The notes under the pieces were generated by a model. That model searched no databases. It saw nothing but the letters and a program-made list of their open reading frames with translations, and was not told the DNA's origin. Positions 36,119 to 48,150 of a DNA stretch of 64,000 nucleotides are shown piece by piece (position 1 is the first letter of the stretch; each line of letters begins with the position of its first letter). Made by a program: the position numbers and the translations under genes. The DNA is from Breviolum minutum Mf 1.05b.01 (lineage: Eukaryota; Sar; Dinophyceae; Suessiales; Symbiodiniaceae). The stretch is taken from the NCBI GenBank assembly GCA_000507305.1, contig DF239104.1:1-64000 (forward strand), read 5' to 3'.

Positions 36119-37868
36119 CATTTGGGGTCTGGATTTTCGTAGGATGTCTGGTGTCCTGATTGCATCTGATTGCTACGTAGGAGTTGTATGTTTTCACCTG
36201 ACTGGCCCGAATGGCTATGTTCCACATGGAATTTGTCATGCCAAAGACCTGGGCAGATATGCAAAAAGATATAGATACCACTGTAGATACCAGGATTCCT
36301 CATACATGATCAATCAACCATTAAGCATTTATTTAGATTTACATCCCATTTAGTGGGCGGTGTAGGTGTGCAATTTTGTTTGTACTAGGATTCCCCCAAT
36401 GATGATCAACAAAAATCAACATCCCAACTCTCCAGCCCCTCGCTCCAAACTGCCATTTTTTGTTTTTGCATCTCCAGCGACTGGACGAGTCTGGAGTGTT
36501 TAAAGTCACGTGGACGCCCCACCATTACCGGATGATCCCAAAAGAAGAACCATCCGTGGTTGGTAAAACATCATGTTATCGAAAATGCAAATATTCTCTA
36601 ACATCTATCTACGTCTTCAAGAAGACGGTGATCCTGAAGTGATCCAAACCTGCAGAATTCTTGTTACAACCGCCATGATCACCGCTCGTCGACCGGTCAC
36701 CGCTCGTCAACCCGTCGCGCTCGTCGTGCATCGATTCTGTGGCCACTTCTCTAGCTGCTCGTCATTGCCGTGGGATGACCAAGATCTTCGAAGCCTTTTC
36801 TGCAGTTTCTTGACTCCAATAGTAGCGCTTTTGTCCTGAGAAACATGACAATGGATGACAATGGAATGTTTGGAGCAGTGTGATTTTGGACAACTCCCCT
36901 CAGAATCTAGTCTCATCCTTACATGATAGACAGTATAGCTGGCAGGCACCACTCTTTCTCAACATCCAATAATAGAAAAAAAACAACACGCACATCGACG
37001 CACATCACTTCATGATGGACTGAGCAGGGTTCAACACCTGTTGTGTCCTTTAACTAAACAGGTAGTGGAAGCCGCTATATCAGCTCAAATTCCCATTGGT
37101 TTGTAGTCACACCCCCCATGATGTGTCAGGTATCACTTTCAACCATTGAAACTGCGATTTTTGCCACAAGGGATATTGGACGTACAACAAGCCAAACTAT
37201 CCACGAAGCACATCATCCTTGGCAAAATTCCAACATATTTCTAGAAGTCCCGAATTGTCATCTTCCAATCATTGTCCCTTGCCTGCTGCCAACACTTTTG
37301 GGGATATTTTCCAGGCACCTTCTCATGTAGAATTCACACATGGTTTCGAATGATGGGTACCTATTCATCAGCCTAAAAAGGTTTAAAATCACCTTTTAGG
37401 GGATTACAACTTTCTGAAGCTAACAGCACAACAAAACGAACGGAAGGTAGCCGAAAGGGCCCCAAAAGGAAATGTCATCTTCCAACCATCCATCTTCAAG
37501 GGTCCTTTCTTGCTGTTTGTTTCAAAAAAGAGTACTTCACCTGAAGTCTGGTTTGCCAAACACCCACGTGACCACAAAATCAAAGAACCCCAACAAATAA
37601 CCCATGCCACGTGTCATGATAACAATGGACGCTCGAATGTCATTGGTTCACGTGCAGAAGCCAAACACATCCAGCAACAAGTAAAAAGCAACATGACGAT
37701 GAAGGCCTCAAATTTTCTCATTGAACGGTTGACGGTTGATGCTTCAAAACTCTGGTGGTCACCAGTTCAGGGTGGGTGGTTTTAATTGATTCCGGGGCGT
37801 TTGTACGGGAACCACATTTCCTAAGAATCTCATTCCTTCAATATAGGATTGGTTTCAATCTTCACAGA

Positions 37869-38492
37869 ATAGAACCCATGGAGTCTCAGAAAAAAAACAC
37901 ATACTGGATACATCCGAAAACACAGCTTACACCCCTGGTTGGTCAGTTCATGGCTAGGAAACTCCGAGTACAAAAGGGAGTATACCCTCTGGTAAACTAA
38001 CATAGCAATGGGAAACCACCATTTTTAATAGAAGATACATCTTCAAATGGTGGATTTCCCATTGCTATGTTAGATTACTGGGGTGAAACTTGTAAATCTG
38101 CCAAGCATAGTTTTTTCAGCAATCTTTAATAGGCGGCAGAACCACCAACCTCAGCCTCATCCATCAACCAACGACTTCCCCCAAGGGATCTGGCTTCCCC
38201 AAACACAACAAGTGTTACATTTTACATCCAATGGCCCAACATTAATCTGGTTGGTGGTTTCAACCCATCTGAAAAATATTAGTCAAAATGGGAATCTTCC
38301 CCAAATAGGGATGAACATAAAAATAATTGAAATCAGTACCTAGTAATTCATGCTATTGTCAAACATCAAACCAGAGGTAATCAGATTTGCTGACTTGTTG
38401 AGACATTTGAATCTGAAAAAAATGTTTCAGGTCTTGGGAATCCAGTCATGTCTTCTCAGCATGTTGAGAAACTGGACGTGCGCCAACCATAG
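37869..38492 (+). CDS. C-terminal exons of a plus-strand gene with two element-introns
   Basis: Exons: about 37869-37991 (ending VQKGVYPL), 38074-about 38110 (ITGVKLVNLPSI), 38155-38253, 38344-38376 (IHAIVKHQTR) and 38431-38492 (ending VEKLDVRQP, stop TAG). The first intron (37992-38073) is element E1, phase 0 on both sides. The intron 38254-38343 is element B4, phase 1 on both sides. The last intron is GT-AG in phase 1. The second exon's 3' boundary, and so its join to 38155, is unresolved. Product unrecognised. Confidence 0.6.
37992..38078. mobile_element. Element E1, hairpin acting as an intron
   Basis: Near-perfect inverted repeat GTAAACTAACATAGCAATGG / CCATTGCTATGTTAGATTAC enclosing about 30 bp. 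The plus-strand intron 37992-38073 uses its first GT and the TTAG near its other end. Related, more diverged copies lie at about 33809-33905 and 53270-53345, and half copies at 50570-50625 and 19095-19150. Confidence 0.75.
38247..38343 (+). mobile_element. Element B4, acting as an intron, with TAAT duplication
   Basis: It starts CTGGTTGGTGG and ends AGTACCTAG, flanked by TAAT at 38243-38246 and 38344-38347. In plus-strand sense the donor is CTGGTTG|GTGG inside the left end and the acceptor is the terminal CTAG. It has the same core as B2 in the opposite functional orientation. Confidence 0.75.
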
Positions 38493-40036
38493 ATACACAC
38501 ACTCCCTGAAACAAAAAGCAACAGCCCCTGAAAACATGACAAGGGCCGCAAAATGACATGTCATCTACCCATGACTTTCGAGTTTTTTTCCTCTTAGTTT
38601 CAAGGAGGGTACCAAACATCTATTGAGGTATAAGGGGTCCGGACTGGGAGACCGCACACTTCGGGGAACAAACAACTCACCAACTGTGGGTGAGCCACCA
38701 AAAAGATGAGTTTTCAATACCAAAAACATCTTTGAATGAACCACCAACCTCAACTGGTTCAGACAACATTCACCAAACGAAAGGTACCCAAAATGTCATG
38801 AAAAACCAGGACAAAAAAAACAATGCCTAAGCTTTTTCTTTGTGCTGCAGAGTCTTTGGTTTTTGATCGGCAGGGTACACAAAAGGAATTCCTGGAATCG
38901 ACTCACTAAGAACAAAATAGAACAAGCTGAGTGCAGAGTTCATAATTTTATACCAATCATTGATAGGTTCAAATTTCGAATCTTACAGCTAGAAATAATT
39001 CATGATGAAGGATGCGAGCCATGGATTCCTACCAAAAATGCCTGAGCATCCAACAAAAACCTAACTGGCAAAGGTGTGGAGTATGATTTTTTGGGGGCCA
39101 AAAAACGCCCAAACCGACGAGCGCCGGTCCAAAGAAACAACTCCAAAACCTTTGGATCCATTACACACCCTGGCCGAATTCGCCCAGTGAAACCACTTGT
39201 ACGGATTGAACGTTGGACTGGGCAACATGAATTATCAGGAGTTTTCTTTACATAGGTATTCCGAAATTCCCTTTAAAGAATAAACTAACAACAAACACAG
39301 CAACATCAAGTTTAGTAATCCATAACAAGCTTCAAAGCATAGTAAAAAATGTATAAACGTTGCATGTATTTCCATATATCAACGATCCGAGGCACCACAC
39401 AAAGTACCAAATGTTGCGTGGCCAATCGTGACATGTTCCCAGCTTTTCGTTCCAGTGTTGTTGGTGGTGTCAGCGCGATGGAACACACACCTTCGTGACC
39501 TGCAATGTGGAGGGGGAAGAGTGGTTAAAAGGATCTTGTGGAGGATACCTTACACTATACCAATAAAACTATCCCTTGCAAGAAGTATTTCCAACAAAAA
39601 TGTATCCCGAGAAGGATCCTTCCTACACTACCAAAAGATATCCTAAGAAGGGTGGTAAAGGGATGTGAATGGGTAGGATTTCAACAGGACTATATACGTA
39701 TTCCTGGTACCCAGATCCAATCTTCTTTAAAATAGTTTTTTTTCAGTTAGATGGATTCCAAATCTTCAAGATACCTCCAACAGGACCCACGGGTTACGGA
39801 CCCAAAAAAAACTGAGTATTTAATAGCTCTAGAAAACTTACTTAACGGGCTCCCTTGGTAAGGTCCCATTCATTCTTTTCGGATGAAACAATCATATCAA
39901 AAAACATGACGTGGTTTCACGCAACATCCAGTGAATCTTTATGCTTGTTGAGGGTATCAACATGAAAACAGTTTATTCAAAAGCATTGATCCTAAAGACC
40001 GACGTTTTTGACACTAAATTCAACTACTGTACCCAA

Positions 40037-40160
40037 CAAGGAGGGCCCCCAAAACCAGTTATAAGTTATAAGTAGGCTTGCAACTCCACTGATAGGGGTG
40101 AAATGACCTAGTTACCCATTGATAACGTCCTTTATAGATGTCATAACTCCTTGAATGAGC
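40037..40160. mobile_element. Element C8
   Basis: Left end CAAGGAGGGCCCCC followed by CAGTTATAAGTTATAAG and a right half resembling C1. The right end is eroded. Confidence 0.45.
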
Positions 40161-40809
40161 CAAATCCCGGAAGTTCAGAACTTACAATTCTCAACCTTCG
40201 GATCTGCCGAGTGCTTTGGATGGGCAACCAAAAAACCAAAAACGCTGAAGTACAACACTGGGATTGTTTTCTGAAAATTAGGTACATGAATCAATCTGGA
40301 CAAATTGTATAAAATATCAAATCAACAAGTTGCTGAAATGTCAAGTCATTTTAGGAGGCATATGTTGTTATACCACCATGAAGGAAAAACATGTCACCGG
40401 GGAACTTGAAATGATGTCATCCAAAGCACAATTTGTGGAACTTCTAGGATGCCAGTTTCAGGTATCATGCCTGAAAATAGGCCCTGGAAAAGGTAAGTAA
40501 TAAATCTGTAAGCGCATGTATACCTTTGGACCCCCAAACCAGGAGAACCAATGGTTTTTAAGGGCTAAACATTTGGGTTATAACCCCTCAAAATGAAAAA
40601 AACACCTGGGTTCCAAAACAAAAATCCTGTGAGGTCTCCGTTGATGTCCGGTGAGGTCTCCCCCCTCCCGTTGCTTCGCCTGTCATCTTGGGACTTCGAA
40701 TCCAACAGTCTAAGGATTCCTTCGAAGACCATTGATGGATGAGATGCATGGCCTGGACATTCATTGGCAAAGTTGACGTTAAACAAAAACACCAAAAAAA
40801 ACACAATGG

Positions 40810-40814
40810 TTTGG

Positions 40815-40855
<41 letters not shown>

Positions 40856-40960
40856 CTTGTTATTCTTGTTATTTTTGTTTTTGTTGTTCTTGTTATTCTT
40901 GTTATTTTTGTTGTTGTTGTTCTTGTTATTCTTGATATTTTTGTTATTATTGTTGTAATT
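40810..40960. repeat. (GTT)n array with TTCTTGTTATTC units
   Basis: Pure GTT followed by a 12- to 15-bp higher-order unit. Confidence 0.9.
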
Positions 40961-41403
40961 GTTTCCGCCTCGATAGCTCCCCAATCTATACGAGGCATTT
41001 CGGAGCACTAATAGAACAAAACGCAGCGCAGCTACAGCTAAATTTGCTAGACTTGATGTTTTTGTTTAAACTAAAGATGTATATAGTAATTCCTTCCCAA
41101 AAAATATTGTGTTGGGTTGGCCATGAGTTGAATGAGGTGATTTTTACAAATTAGCTGTTTTCAGCTGATCCTCAAAAAGAATTTGTCATGTCCAAAGCAC
41201 CTAGCTACATCTCTCAAAGAATCAATGGATTGGGTAGGTTTCCCACCATTCAAGTTCTAAAATCAGGAGTTTGGAAAAGTATACAAGCAAACCAGAAAAA
41301 AAATCCAATAGCAGGTTTTATAAGGTATGACTGGAGAACTCGATGGTGTAGGAAAAAACAACATGCACTCAACCCCCTGAAAACCATTGATTTTCTCATT
41401 TTC

Positions 41404-41540
41404 CCCATCCATGTATGGTACATTACCTACATGTTTGGTTGATTTTTTAATGGTAAATGTAGCTGGTTGGTGGTTTCAACCCCAATGAAAACTAGTTGCA
41501 ACCACCACCCAGGTAGGTAAATATACCATTCCCATGGATC
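41404..41540. mobile_element. Element A6, interrupted by B6
   Basis: CCATCCATGTATGGTACATT...GTAGGTAAATATACCATTCCC with B6 inserted at 41463-41512. Confidence 0.75.
41463..41512. mobile_element. Element B6, 50-bp minimal copy nested in A6
   Basis: CTGGTTGGTGGTTTC...CAACCACCACCCAG, inserted in an A-family element and flanked by GTAG at 41459-41462 and 41513-41516. Removing it and one GTAG restores the A-family consensus. Confidence 0.8.
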
Positions 41541-43666
41541 TATCATGGCTCCTATGGGTTTTTGAACAGCTTCAACCGCTCAAGGCAAAGAACCTTCGCT
41601 TGGTGCAAGGAATCCAAGTTCATATCACCCGCTGGTCCGGAGTAGAAATCCGTGGAAGGTCTGGGAAGACCAAATTCATAGGCGCAAGCGCTTTGGGAAG
41701 TGTACTCCTGGAAGGGGTTGGGGCAAATTACAGTTGATTCTTAGGGTGCTTTCACCATGACTTGATGATCTTGCCACTATTCTTTTTGAAGTGGCCAATC
41801 TCCAAGGTCGAAAAAAACAAAAATCACTTTTCAACTCAGTTTGGATATTCATTCTGGATGCCTGGTTGGTAAGTTTACAGCCGCCACTTTTCACGATGAT
41901 TCACAAATCAATGCCATGTTTCAGCTTTCAAAGCCAGTGGTTTAGGCAGCCAGACTTGTCCCAAGTTTGTCAGGGGGGCATTATCCAAAGTTGCCTGTTA
42001 TATGGAATCATTAAGCAGTATAAACATACTATAGCCGCTAGGGCTGCCAAGTCATCGTAAAAAGGTAGAGCTTTTTTACTCCAATGTTTTTCAAATCCAC
42101 CTAGCTGTGGTTGAGGGGTCAAACTGTGCATTTTGTGAAGAAACGACAATGTTCCAGGTATATGCAAAGATCCAGGCTCTCAGCAATGTAAGTAGTGTGC
42201 AAGGCCTAGACAAGAACCAAAAAAATACAGCGCCAAAACAGCCATGTCAAAAAGGCACGAGTCTGACAGCTGTCAATTGAAGTTCCGTTCTTTTAGCGAT
42301 CAGCAAATTTCACCATACCCTACAAAATCAAATCACCTTGTCAGATGATGATTAGGGTGGCCAATCACCTCCTCAGCAAAGTATTTAGGTTCCATTACCA
42401 TTATCAAAAGGCGATTGGATCCCTAGGGATGCAAATTGGACCCTGAAACCCCACAGGAAACCTGGACCAAACCATCGTTTTTTTTCTCCTCTCTGACCAA
42501 GGCCCATGGTGTATAGCATCGTTGGTCACCGGGCGTCGATCTTGTAAGATACTCCCCCAGAAACACTTCGTCTGCAGCATTGATGCACTGCGGTTGGATG
42601 GTGTTGGAAAGAAAACTCTGGATGCTTGCTGGTGTGCACCAACAGAATTTCCTGAGTTCGTCCAACTTGTTGAGAGAAAAAAATGGTTGGGAAAGAACGC
42701 ATTGCGTCTTCGTTTTTGGAATGGAATCTATTCCCTCTGTCATTTTTTTACGATGGGCATCTATATGGGCAAATTAAACAAATCTTCACCAGCCCGGAAA
42801 AAGACCTGAACTATTGTGCATTACCACTGGACATGAATAAATCAAATCATAATATGATCAAGCATATCCCAAAATTCCCAAAAATAATTCCAAATACCTT
42901 GTGATGTATGCCATGTATTCCCTACTGAGTTTGGGTTTGCTTTTTTTGTCGGATAGTTAGGTAACCACCGTGTTCGGGAGGTCATCGGTGTCTATAGGAA
43001 TGAAAGCCACGGCTTCACGCACCAAAACATCCCTGTTGTCCGTGAATTACCATGACTCATGGGAAGCATGTATGGCATATAATTACACTTACATTTCATG
43101 ATAGGATTTTTTCGCCGCCAAATTGTCAACAAAAACATGAGCATTCCCCATACATTTGGCGCATCTGCTTCAGGCAACCCCTTGTGTATTTAGTAGGACT
43201 TTTTTTCGGTACAATTTTTTTGATTGGGACACAGGTTAAGAAATTTCCAATATTAAGATCCAATCAAGGTGCCATCGGATGGTTACTTGCCCATGTAAAA
43301 GTTAGGAAATCTATGTTTGCCATTTCCTGGAAGAAGCGTATACATATCTCCACTGGTAAGTGGCCATTTTGGGAAACATGATTATCATGATCATCCATAG
43401 AAAATCATGACCAGTCATCTTCCCTTCAGGCAATCAGCCAACGCATCATGTTCAATCCCACTTCGAAAATTACTGAAACACAAAGCCAAAAAGACCCTTC
43501 AAGGTTTTGCAATCCATAAAAAAGGGAGTTTTTCGGTCGTATCACATGCCCTGGATTATCATTTCCCTCACTGGGATGACATTGGTCTCCTGGAACTTAA
43601 CCAATGACGTCATAAAAGTGGCAATGGTCACAGGTTTTGTTTACCACCTTGATTGTAAAGTGAGGG

Positions 43667-43774
43667 ATCCTGCTAACGAAGAAATCCTGCACCAGTTGAT
43701 AAGTAGTTTACCCCATCATTTACGGGGTTTTATCCATTCCAGGTTGTTGTTTGTGATTTCTTCCATCAACAGTA
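43667..43774. mobile_element. Element D3
   Basis: AAGAAATCCTGCACCAG...TTTCTTCCATCAACAGTA. The left terminal bases are eroded. Partial relatives at 29568-29660 and 45139-45195. Confidence 0.6.
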
Positions 43775-43842
43775 CTATGTCTACACCTCAGGTATACTAA
43801 ACTCACCACTGGTCATCATCACTACTGGACACCTCATCAATC

Positions 43843-44158
43843 CCATCCCGTTTCACCAAACATTTCAGGTACCTAAAATGGAGGAATCCTCACCTATAAA
43901 AGCTGTATTAGTTCGGCTTATCTAAGGGAAACCCCAACCCTCGAAATGGCCGTAAATAAGGTTCAGGAAACCCTCCATTTTAGGTACCAACGAAACTTTT
44001 GGTGACCGTTCAAGTGCTGAGGTTCTTGTGTTTCGGCGATGGGTCCTTAGCAGTTGATAGTTGATGGCTTCCACTGGATGCTTGGAACGTCACTTTGGAA
44101 CAAATAAGAGTTGGAAGTTGGAAGAGTTTATTGGGTATATCAGCCTTGGACACCTTAT
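43843..44158 (-). CDS. Minus-strand exons around elements B5 and J
   Basis: A stretch starting right after the CTAG end of element B5 (44158 downward) is open and encodes KADIPNKLFQLPTLICSKV. A second stretch, 44080-43988, in a different frame, encodes 31 codons up to TCGTTG|GTACCT at element J. Splicing J out (43873-43987) continues the same frame as VPEMFGETGW up to a TGG|GATTGA donor at 43843. The two upstream frames overlap at about 44080, so either an unplaced intron separates them or only one is real. A plus-strand reading across J is also open. Strand and frame are therefore provisional. Confidence 0.4.
43869..43988. mobile_element. Element J, flanked by GTACC at both ends
   Basis: Inverted repeats GGTACCTAAAATGGAGG / CCTCCATTTTAGGTACC. 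On either strand a GT at the first GTACC and the AG before the second would remove it exactly. The palindrome GGTACC makes the target duplication ambiguous. Confidence 0.65.
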
Positions 44159-44261
44159 CTAGTTGGTGGTTGAACCAACCCATCTGAAAAATATGCTCTT
44201 TAAATTGGATCATTTCCCGAGGTAGAGGTAAAAGTAAAACATATTTGAAACCAGCACCTAG
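44159..44261 (-). mobile_element. Element B5
   Basis: CTAGTTGGTGG...CCAGCACCTAG with the family core. On the minus strand it begins CTAG|GTGCTGG and ends CCAACTAG, followed by a coding-like stretch. Confidence 0.65.
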
Positions 44262-44452
44262 TATATACTACTCCAATCATCCCAAATGGCATTTCATTCC
44301 CTGGGCGAATGGGATTTCATTCGCGATGTCTCTCAATGTTCACAATAGTTTCCTCCCTTACGGAAATCTCTATCCCCATGACGGATCCATGGGACGATTG
44401 TCAATTTATTTACCTACTATTTGATCCCATCAAAATCCACCATTCAGGTACC

Positions 44453-44575
44453 ATAGGAATCCAGACCCCTCCTGGATCGAGTAGGATTGATGGTCTCAAT
44501 CCAATCCCCAGAATAGGATTGTAGGTGTGTAATCCCTTTCTTAGGACACAGCTGGATATCAGCTGGATCCTTAGG
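44453..44575. mobile_element. Element F3
   Basis: Same core as F1/F2 (GAATAGGATTGTAGG, CCCTTTCTTAGGACA) with a duplicated segment (AGCTGGATATCAGCTGGATCC) and a diverged left end. A more decayed relative lies at 26640-26765. Confidence 0.65.
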
Positions 44576-44736
44576 GGTAGGTAAATATACTATTTGCCAT
44601 GGATCCATCATGGGTATGAGAAACCTACTGCTAGGAGTCCATCCGGATTTTTTCCCATAAAAAAAAAATCCAAGGATCAGGAAGTTGCTCTCCATGCTCA
44701 TCCACACCACACAAGTGTGGCTGGCTGCCATTGGAC

Positions 44737-44990
44737 TTAACAGCTGGCGATGGCGTTTTTGAGCTGCCCTTTTGATCTGCTATATAGCCTCAAAACATGT
44801 GGATACTTGAGGTGGTTCCTCTTCCTACAAGGTGGGCCTACTAGTTATAAATGGAGTTATAACTCTTATACGTAGGTTTATAACCCCAGTTTGCCATTTA
44901 TAAGGCCATTTATAGGGGTTGTAACCCTTCTTATAACTCGTGGAGGCCCACCTTGCAGTAGTAGTCGCCACCAGGATATTTATGGCATTA
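44737..44990 (-). CDS. Last two exons of a minus-strand gene split by element C1
   Basis: Exon 44990-44952 (NAINILVATTTA) ends at GCAAG|GTGGGC. Exon 44824-44737 starts after TTGTAG|G and encodes a basic segment (KRNHLKYPHVLRLYSRSKGQ) ending at TAA. The join is phase 2 on both sides and forms AGG. The intron (44825-44951, 127 bp) is the whole of element C1, whose inverted ends supply both splice sites. The upstream exon may start earlier than 44990. Product unrecognised; the C-terminus is strongly basic. Confidence 0.7.
44828..44955. mobile_element. Element C1, acting as an intron
   Basis: Inverted ends CAAGGTGGGCC / GGCCCACCTTG with AT-rich arms (TTATAAATGGAGTTATAA type). The element plus two or three flanking bases is exactly the intron 44825-44951 of the minus-strand gene. 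Confidence 0.8.
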
Positions 44991-46274
44991 CTAGGAAGGG
45001 ACAATTGAAGTGATACCACATGAATCCAAATAAAACACGTTCAGGATGTTATCACAGGCTTTAACAACTCCAACCCTAAGGATTAAAAACAAAAAAAACT
45101 TGTTTGACATATTTGGGGTATGTGTTGGGAGTTTTATTCTGGCTGAAATCCTGCAATTGCAGGTTTGGTTGGTAGTTTATTCAATTATTGTACGGGTTGA
45201 AAAACGTCCAAGATGGTCCGTCTTCCATTTAAAAAGCAAACTTACCCCAGGGCCCCAGGACGCCCTGCAGATGGGGAAGGAAGGCTAGTAATGTCAAACA
45301 TCAAACAGCATATGTGCCTGCTACATTAAAATGTAGGCAAACATACCAGACATGGATCTTACATTTAAGCCTAAATCTACTTTTCTGTTCAAGCTTAGGA
45401 CTTGATATCCTGCGATGAAATTCAGCGGGGATGTCAACATTCATCGTCGTTGAAGCAATAAATTACAAAACAATCAAGTGTTTTACCAACCCCTTTTCAA
45501 CTATCTTTATATATTTGCTTCACACCAGTGGCTGGTTTCTATAGGGGGTAAACAATGTATAGCATTATTAATACATTCAGCATCAGGGATTCGCCTATCT
45601 ACTGCGATGAGGTCATTTTGGTCAACTGCTGACCGGAATACCTTCCATATCTTCTGCGTTAAAAAAAACACCGGTGGAGGTACGGTATATTTGGAAAATG
45701 GAAGACAAGGGTTCTAGCAGTTTGTTAACACATATCAAATCACAAACCCCTAGGCATGGAGTCATATGCTCAAATGATTGGGGTGTTTTATCAGCTTCTC
45801 AGAAAAATATTGAGGTTCCATTACCATTCTCAAAAGGCAAGCCAGTATCCGTTAGGGTAATGATGGAATAATTACTATATATGAATATGCAAACCCTACC
45901 CGACATGTTGGCAATTTTCCATCCTGTACCTTACATTAACAAACCACTTGATTGTTTTTGTCGCGTTTCTCGCAAAGCTCTGACTTTCAAAAATATCAAA
46001 GAATTTTATAATCCACGACGTCCAAACAACGACATCTCCTGTGCAAATGAATTTGTCTTACTCTTACTTTCACCATTGGTTGTCTCCTTTCCCCCGGTCA
46101 TTGAACATCCCTATCATCCATGACACGATATCCATCGAAGAGGACAGGATTATAGGTAATCTCACCATTGCAACTGCAGGGTTGATGTTCTTCGGCGCAC
46201 ACATAGGTGCCAGGACAAATGGCCTAAGGATCTCACCGATCATATCTGGCCTAGGGATCGGCTTAATTACGGTC

Positions 46275-46512
46275 TAGTCTAGGGTATACCTGGGATTCTG
46301 GAGAGTTTTTTGTGCCAGGTATTCCAAATCAACTATATGGGTGTTTCCAAAAATAGGGGCACCCCAAAATGGATGGTTTATAATGGAAAACCCTATTAAA
46401 ATGGATGATTTGGGGGTACCACTATTTTCGGAAACATCCATATAATTACTGTAATCGTAGAATGTTCTGAACATCATTCTTCACTGCAAGCAGCTCAGCT
46501 TGGAACATACCA
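46275..46512 (-). CDS. Possible exons flanking element G2
   Basis: Minus-strand open stretches flank element G2. Upstream is AELLAVKNDVQNIL (about 46512-46460). Downstream, after CATATAG, is LIWNTWHKKLSRIPGI (about 46334-46285). The element could be spliced as a GA-AG intron, but the upstream frame hits a stop just before the element unless another frame is used. The join is not established. Confidence 0.3.
46335..46444. mobile_element. Element G2
   Basis: Inverted ends GGGTGTTTCCAAAAATAG / CTATTTTCGGAAACATCC flanked by ATAT. Could splice as GA-AG on the minus strand. Confidence 0.65.
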
Positions 46513-48149
46513 AACGGGGAATCCTTAGGCTTCGAACATCTACTGGTGTTGGGGGGTTTTAACGTCGCAAAAAAGGCACCGGTTGGAAGCCCAACGTCAT
46601 CGTATGGGATCGGGATCGGACCGTCGTGTCATTCTTCATGGTGGAAGCATTGCTGCGATTCCAATGGCAAAGTCGCCTTGTTCGACCCCAGGTGAAACTA
46701 CCCTCCCTTCATGATTTTTAAGGGACAAGCAGTATGGTTTTTACCTAACCTAACCCATCTTTTGTTGCCGTTCCAAAGGGAGGATATTTTTTTAAAAGGG
46801 GGACCCTGAAATCAAGTATAATTCGTTGAAACAAAACTTTACCACAATCCTCCCAACAAAAACAAACACATTGGGCTCAAGTTTGAGCTTTCCATGGCAT
46901 CCAAACCAAATAATTCAGGTGATTCATCAGATATATAGGATCAACCCCACCACTTCAAAAACAAGTGATCTAGAGCTCCAACAAAAGCATCTCCAAAGAA
47001 TTCCTGAACAAGGTGTTTTCGACCTATTTGTATGAGGAAAGAATGCCTTCTCACAAGATATTTGGAGGATTTTGAATGTCTACTGGTTTGGTGTCGGTGG
47101 GGCCCCGTTCTGAGATTTGGATGATTCAAATAGCCCAGAAAAGGTGGAAAAAGTGAATGAAGGTTAGTATTATACCCTTTCTGAAACTTAACATTTTCGC
47201 ACCTAAAAATGGTGGTTTCCAATACGAATCGCCTTTTTTCAGGGGTTTATTTTCAGGGGCGAGCTGTTAGTTTCAGGGAGGGGACTTGTCCCATATTTTT
47301 TTTTAAACGTGGTGTAGTTTTTCCACTAGTAGTGGGTGGGGTGGACCTAAAATGTAGTTAGTTACAAGGATATTGAGACTAAGCCAAGTGATCTGACATC
47401 TTCCAAAAAGAACAAAAAACACATCTTCCAAATCACCAGTCTTCAGCGTATTGAAGTTGTACGATTGATCAAGATCCTAGTAAAATCCAAGTAAAACCTA
47501 GTGTAACCCATTTCAAAATCAAAAAAAACATGTTAAAAAACACACAGACACACATCCACATCATCAAATTAACAAAAAAACATCAACCTCTGCCAATTTT
47601 TTAATGTGCTCAGGATCCACTGCTGTTTGTCCTCCTTGGAATCCGATGCTCGGATACAACTCACGCCAGTGCTTAAGATATGACAACGACTTCGTTGCCA
47701 CAAACTCGTATCATCCCAGGTATTTACCTCCTGCAAGTTGGGTGGATGGTGCGGCCTTCCCCCAACCTATATAGGGGCCCCAATATAACGGATCCTTCAA
47801 GAAAAACCATGAAAAATAAGGCCCACGACTTGTGGTTGGCAGTTGTTTAAGATATAGGGAATTGATGAAAAATTACTACTCAGCCATCTATTTGTTGGGT
47901 TGTAACTCCAGGTATAAACTGGGTTTTGTGGGGTTCACCTCGGTGGAAAAGAGATCGACACATGTTATATAATGGGAATCTAGGGGATTCCAAGGGCATA
48001 TCCCCCCCCAATGCCATAGCCGGCCGCAAAAAAAAGGATTTTGAAGGGACAATGGTGACCTTCATAATCCCGAAAAATAAGGCTGGCTATCTCCTGGGTG
48101 GGTGGGTGGCATTCGGAGAGATGCCCTTAAATTTCTGCAAAGTTGGATA

Positions 48150-48150
<1 letters not shown>

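Larger units (their letters stand above)
29920..37860. other. No exon chain traced
   Basis: Holds P2, E2, G1 and dispersed repeats. Coding-like open stretches lie at about 32320-32430 (plus) and 33640-33780 (either strand, locally GC-rich), but splice partners were not found. Confidence 0.4.
38500..43660. other. No exon chain traced
   Basis: Holds C8, A6/B6 and the GTT array. Several open stretches of 60-100 codons exist, none with convincing splice partners. Confidence 0.4.
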
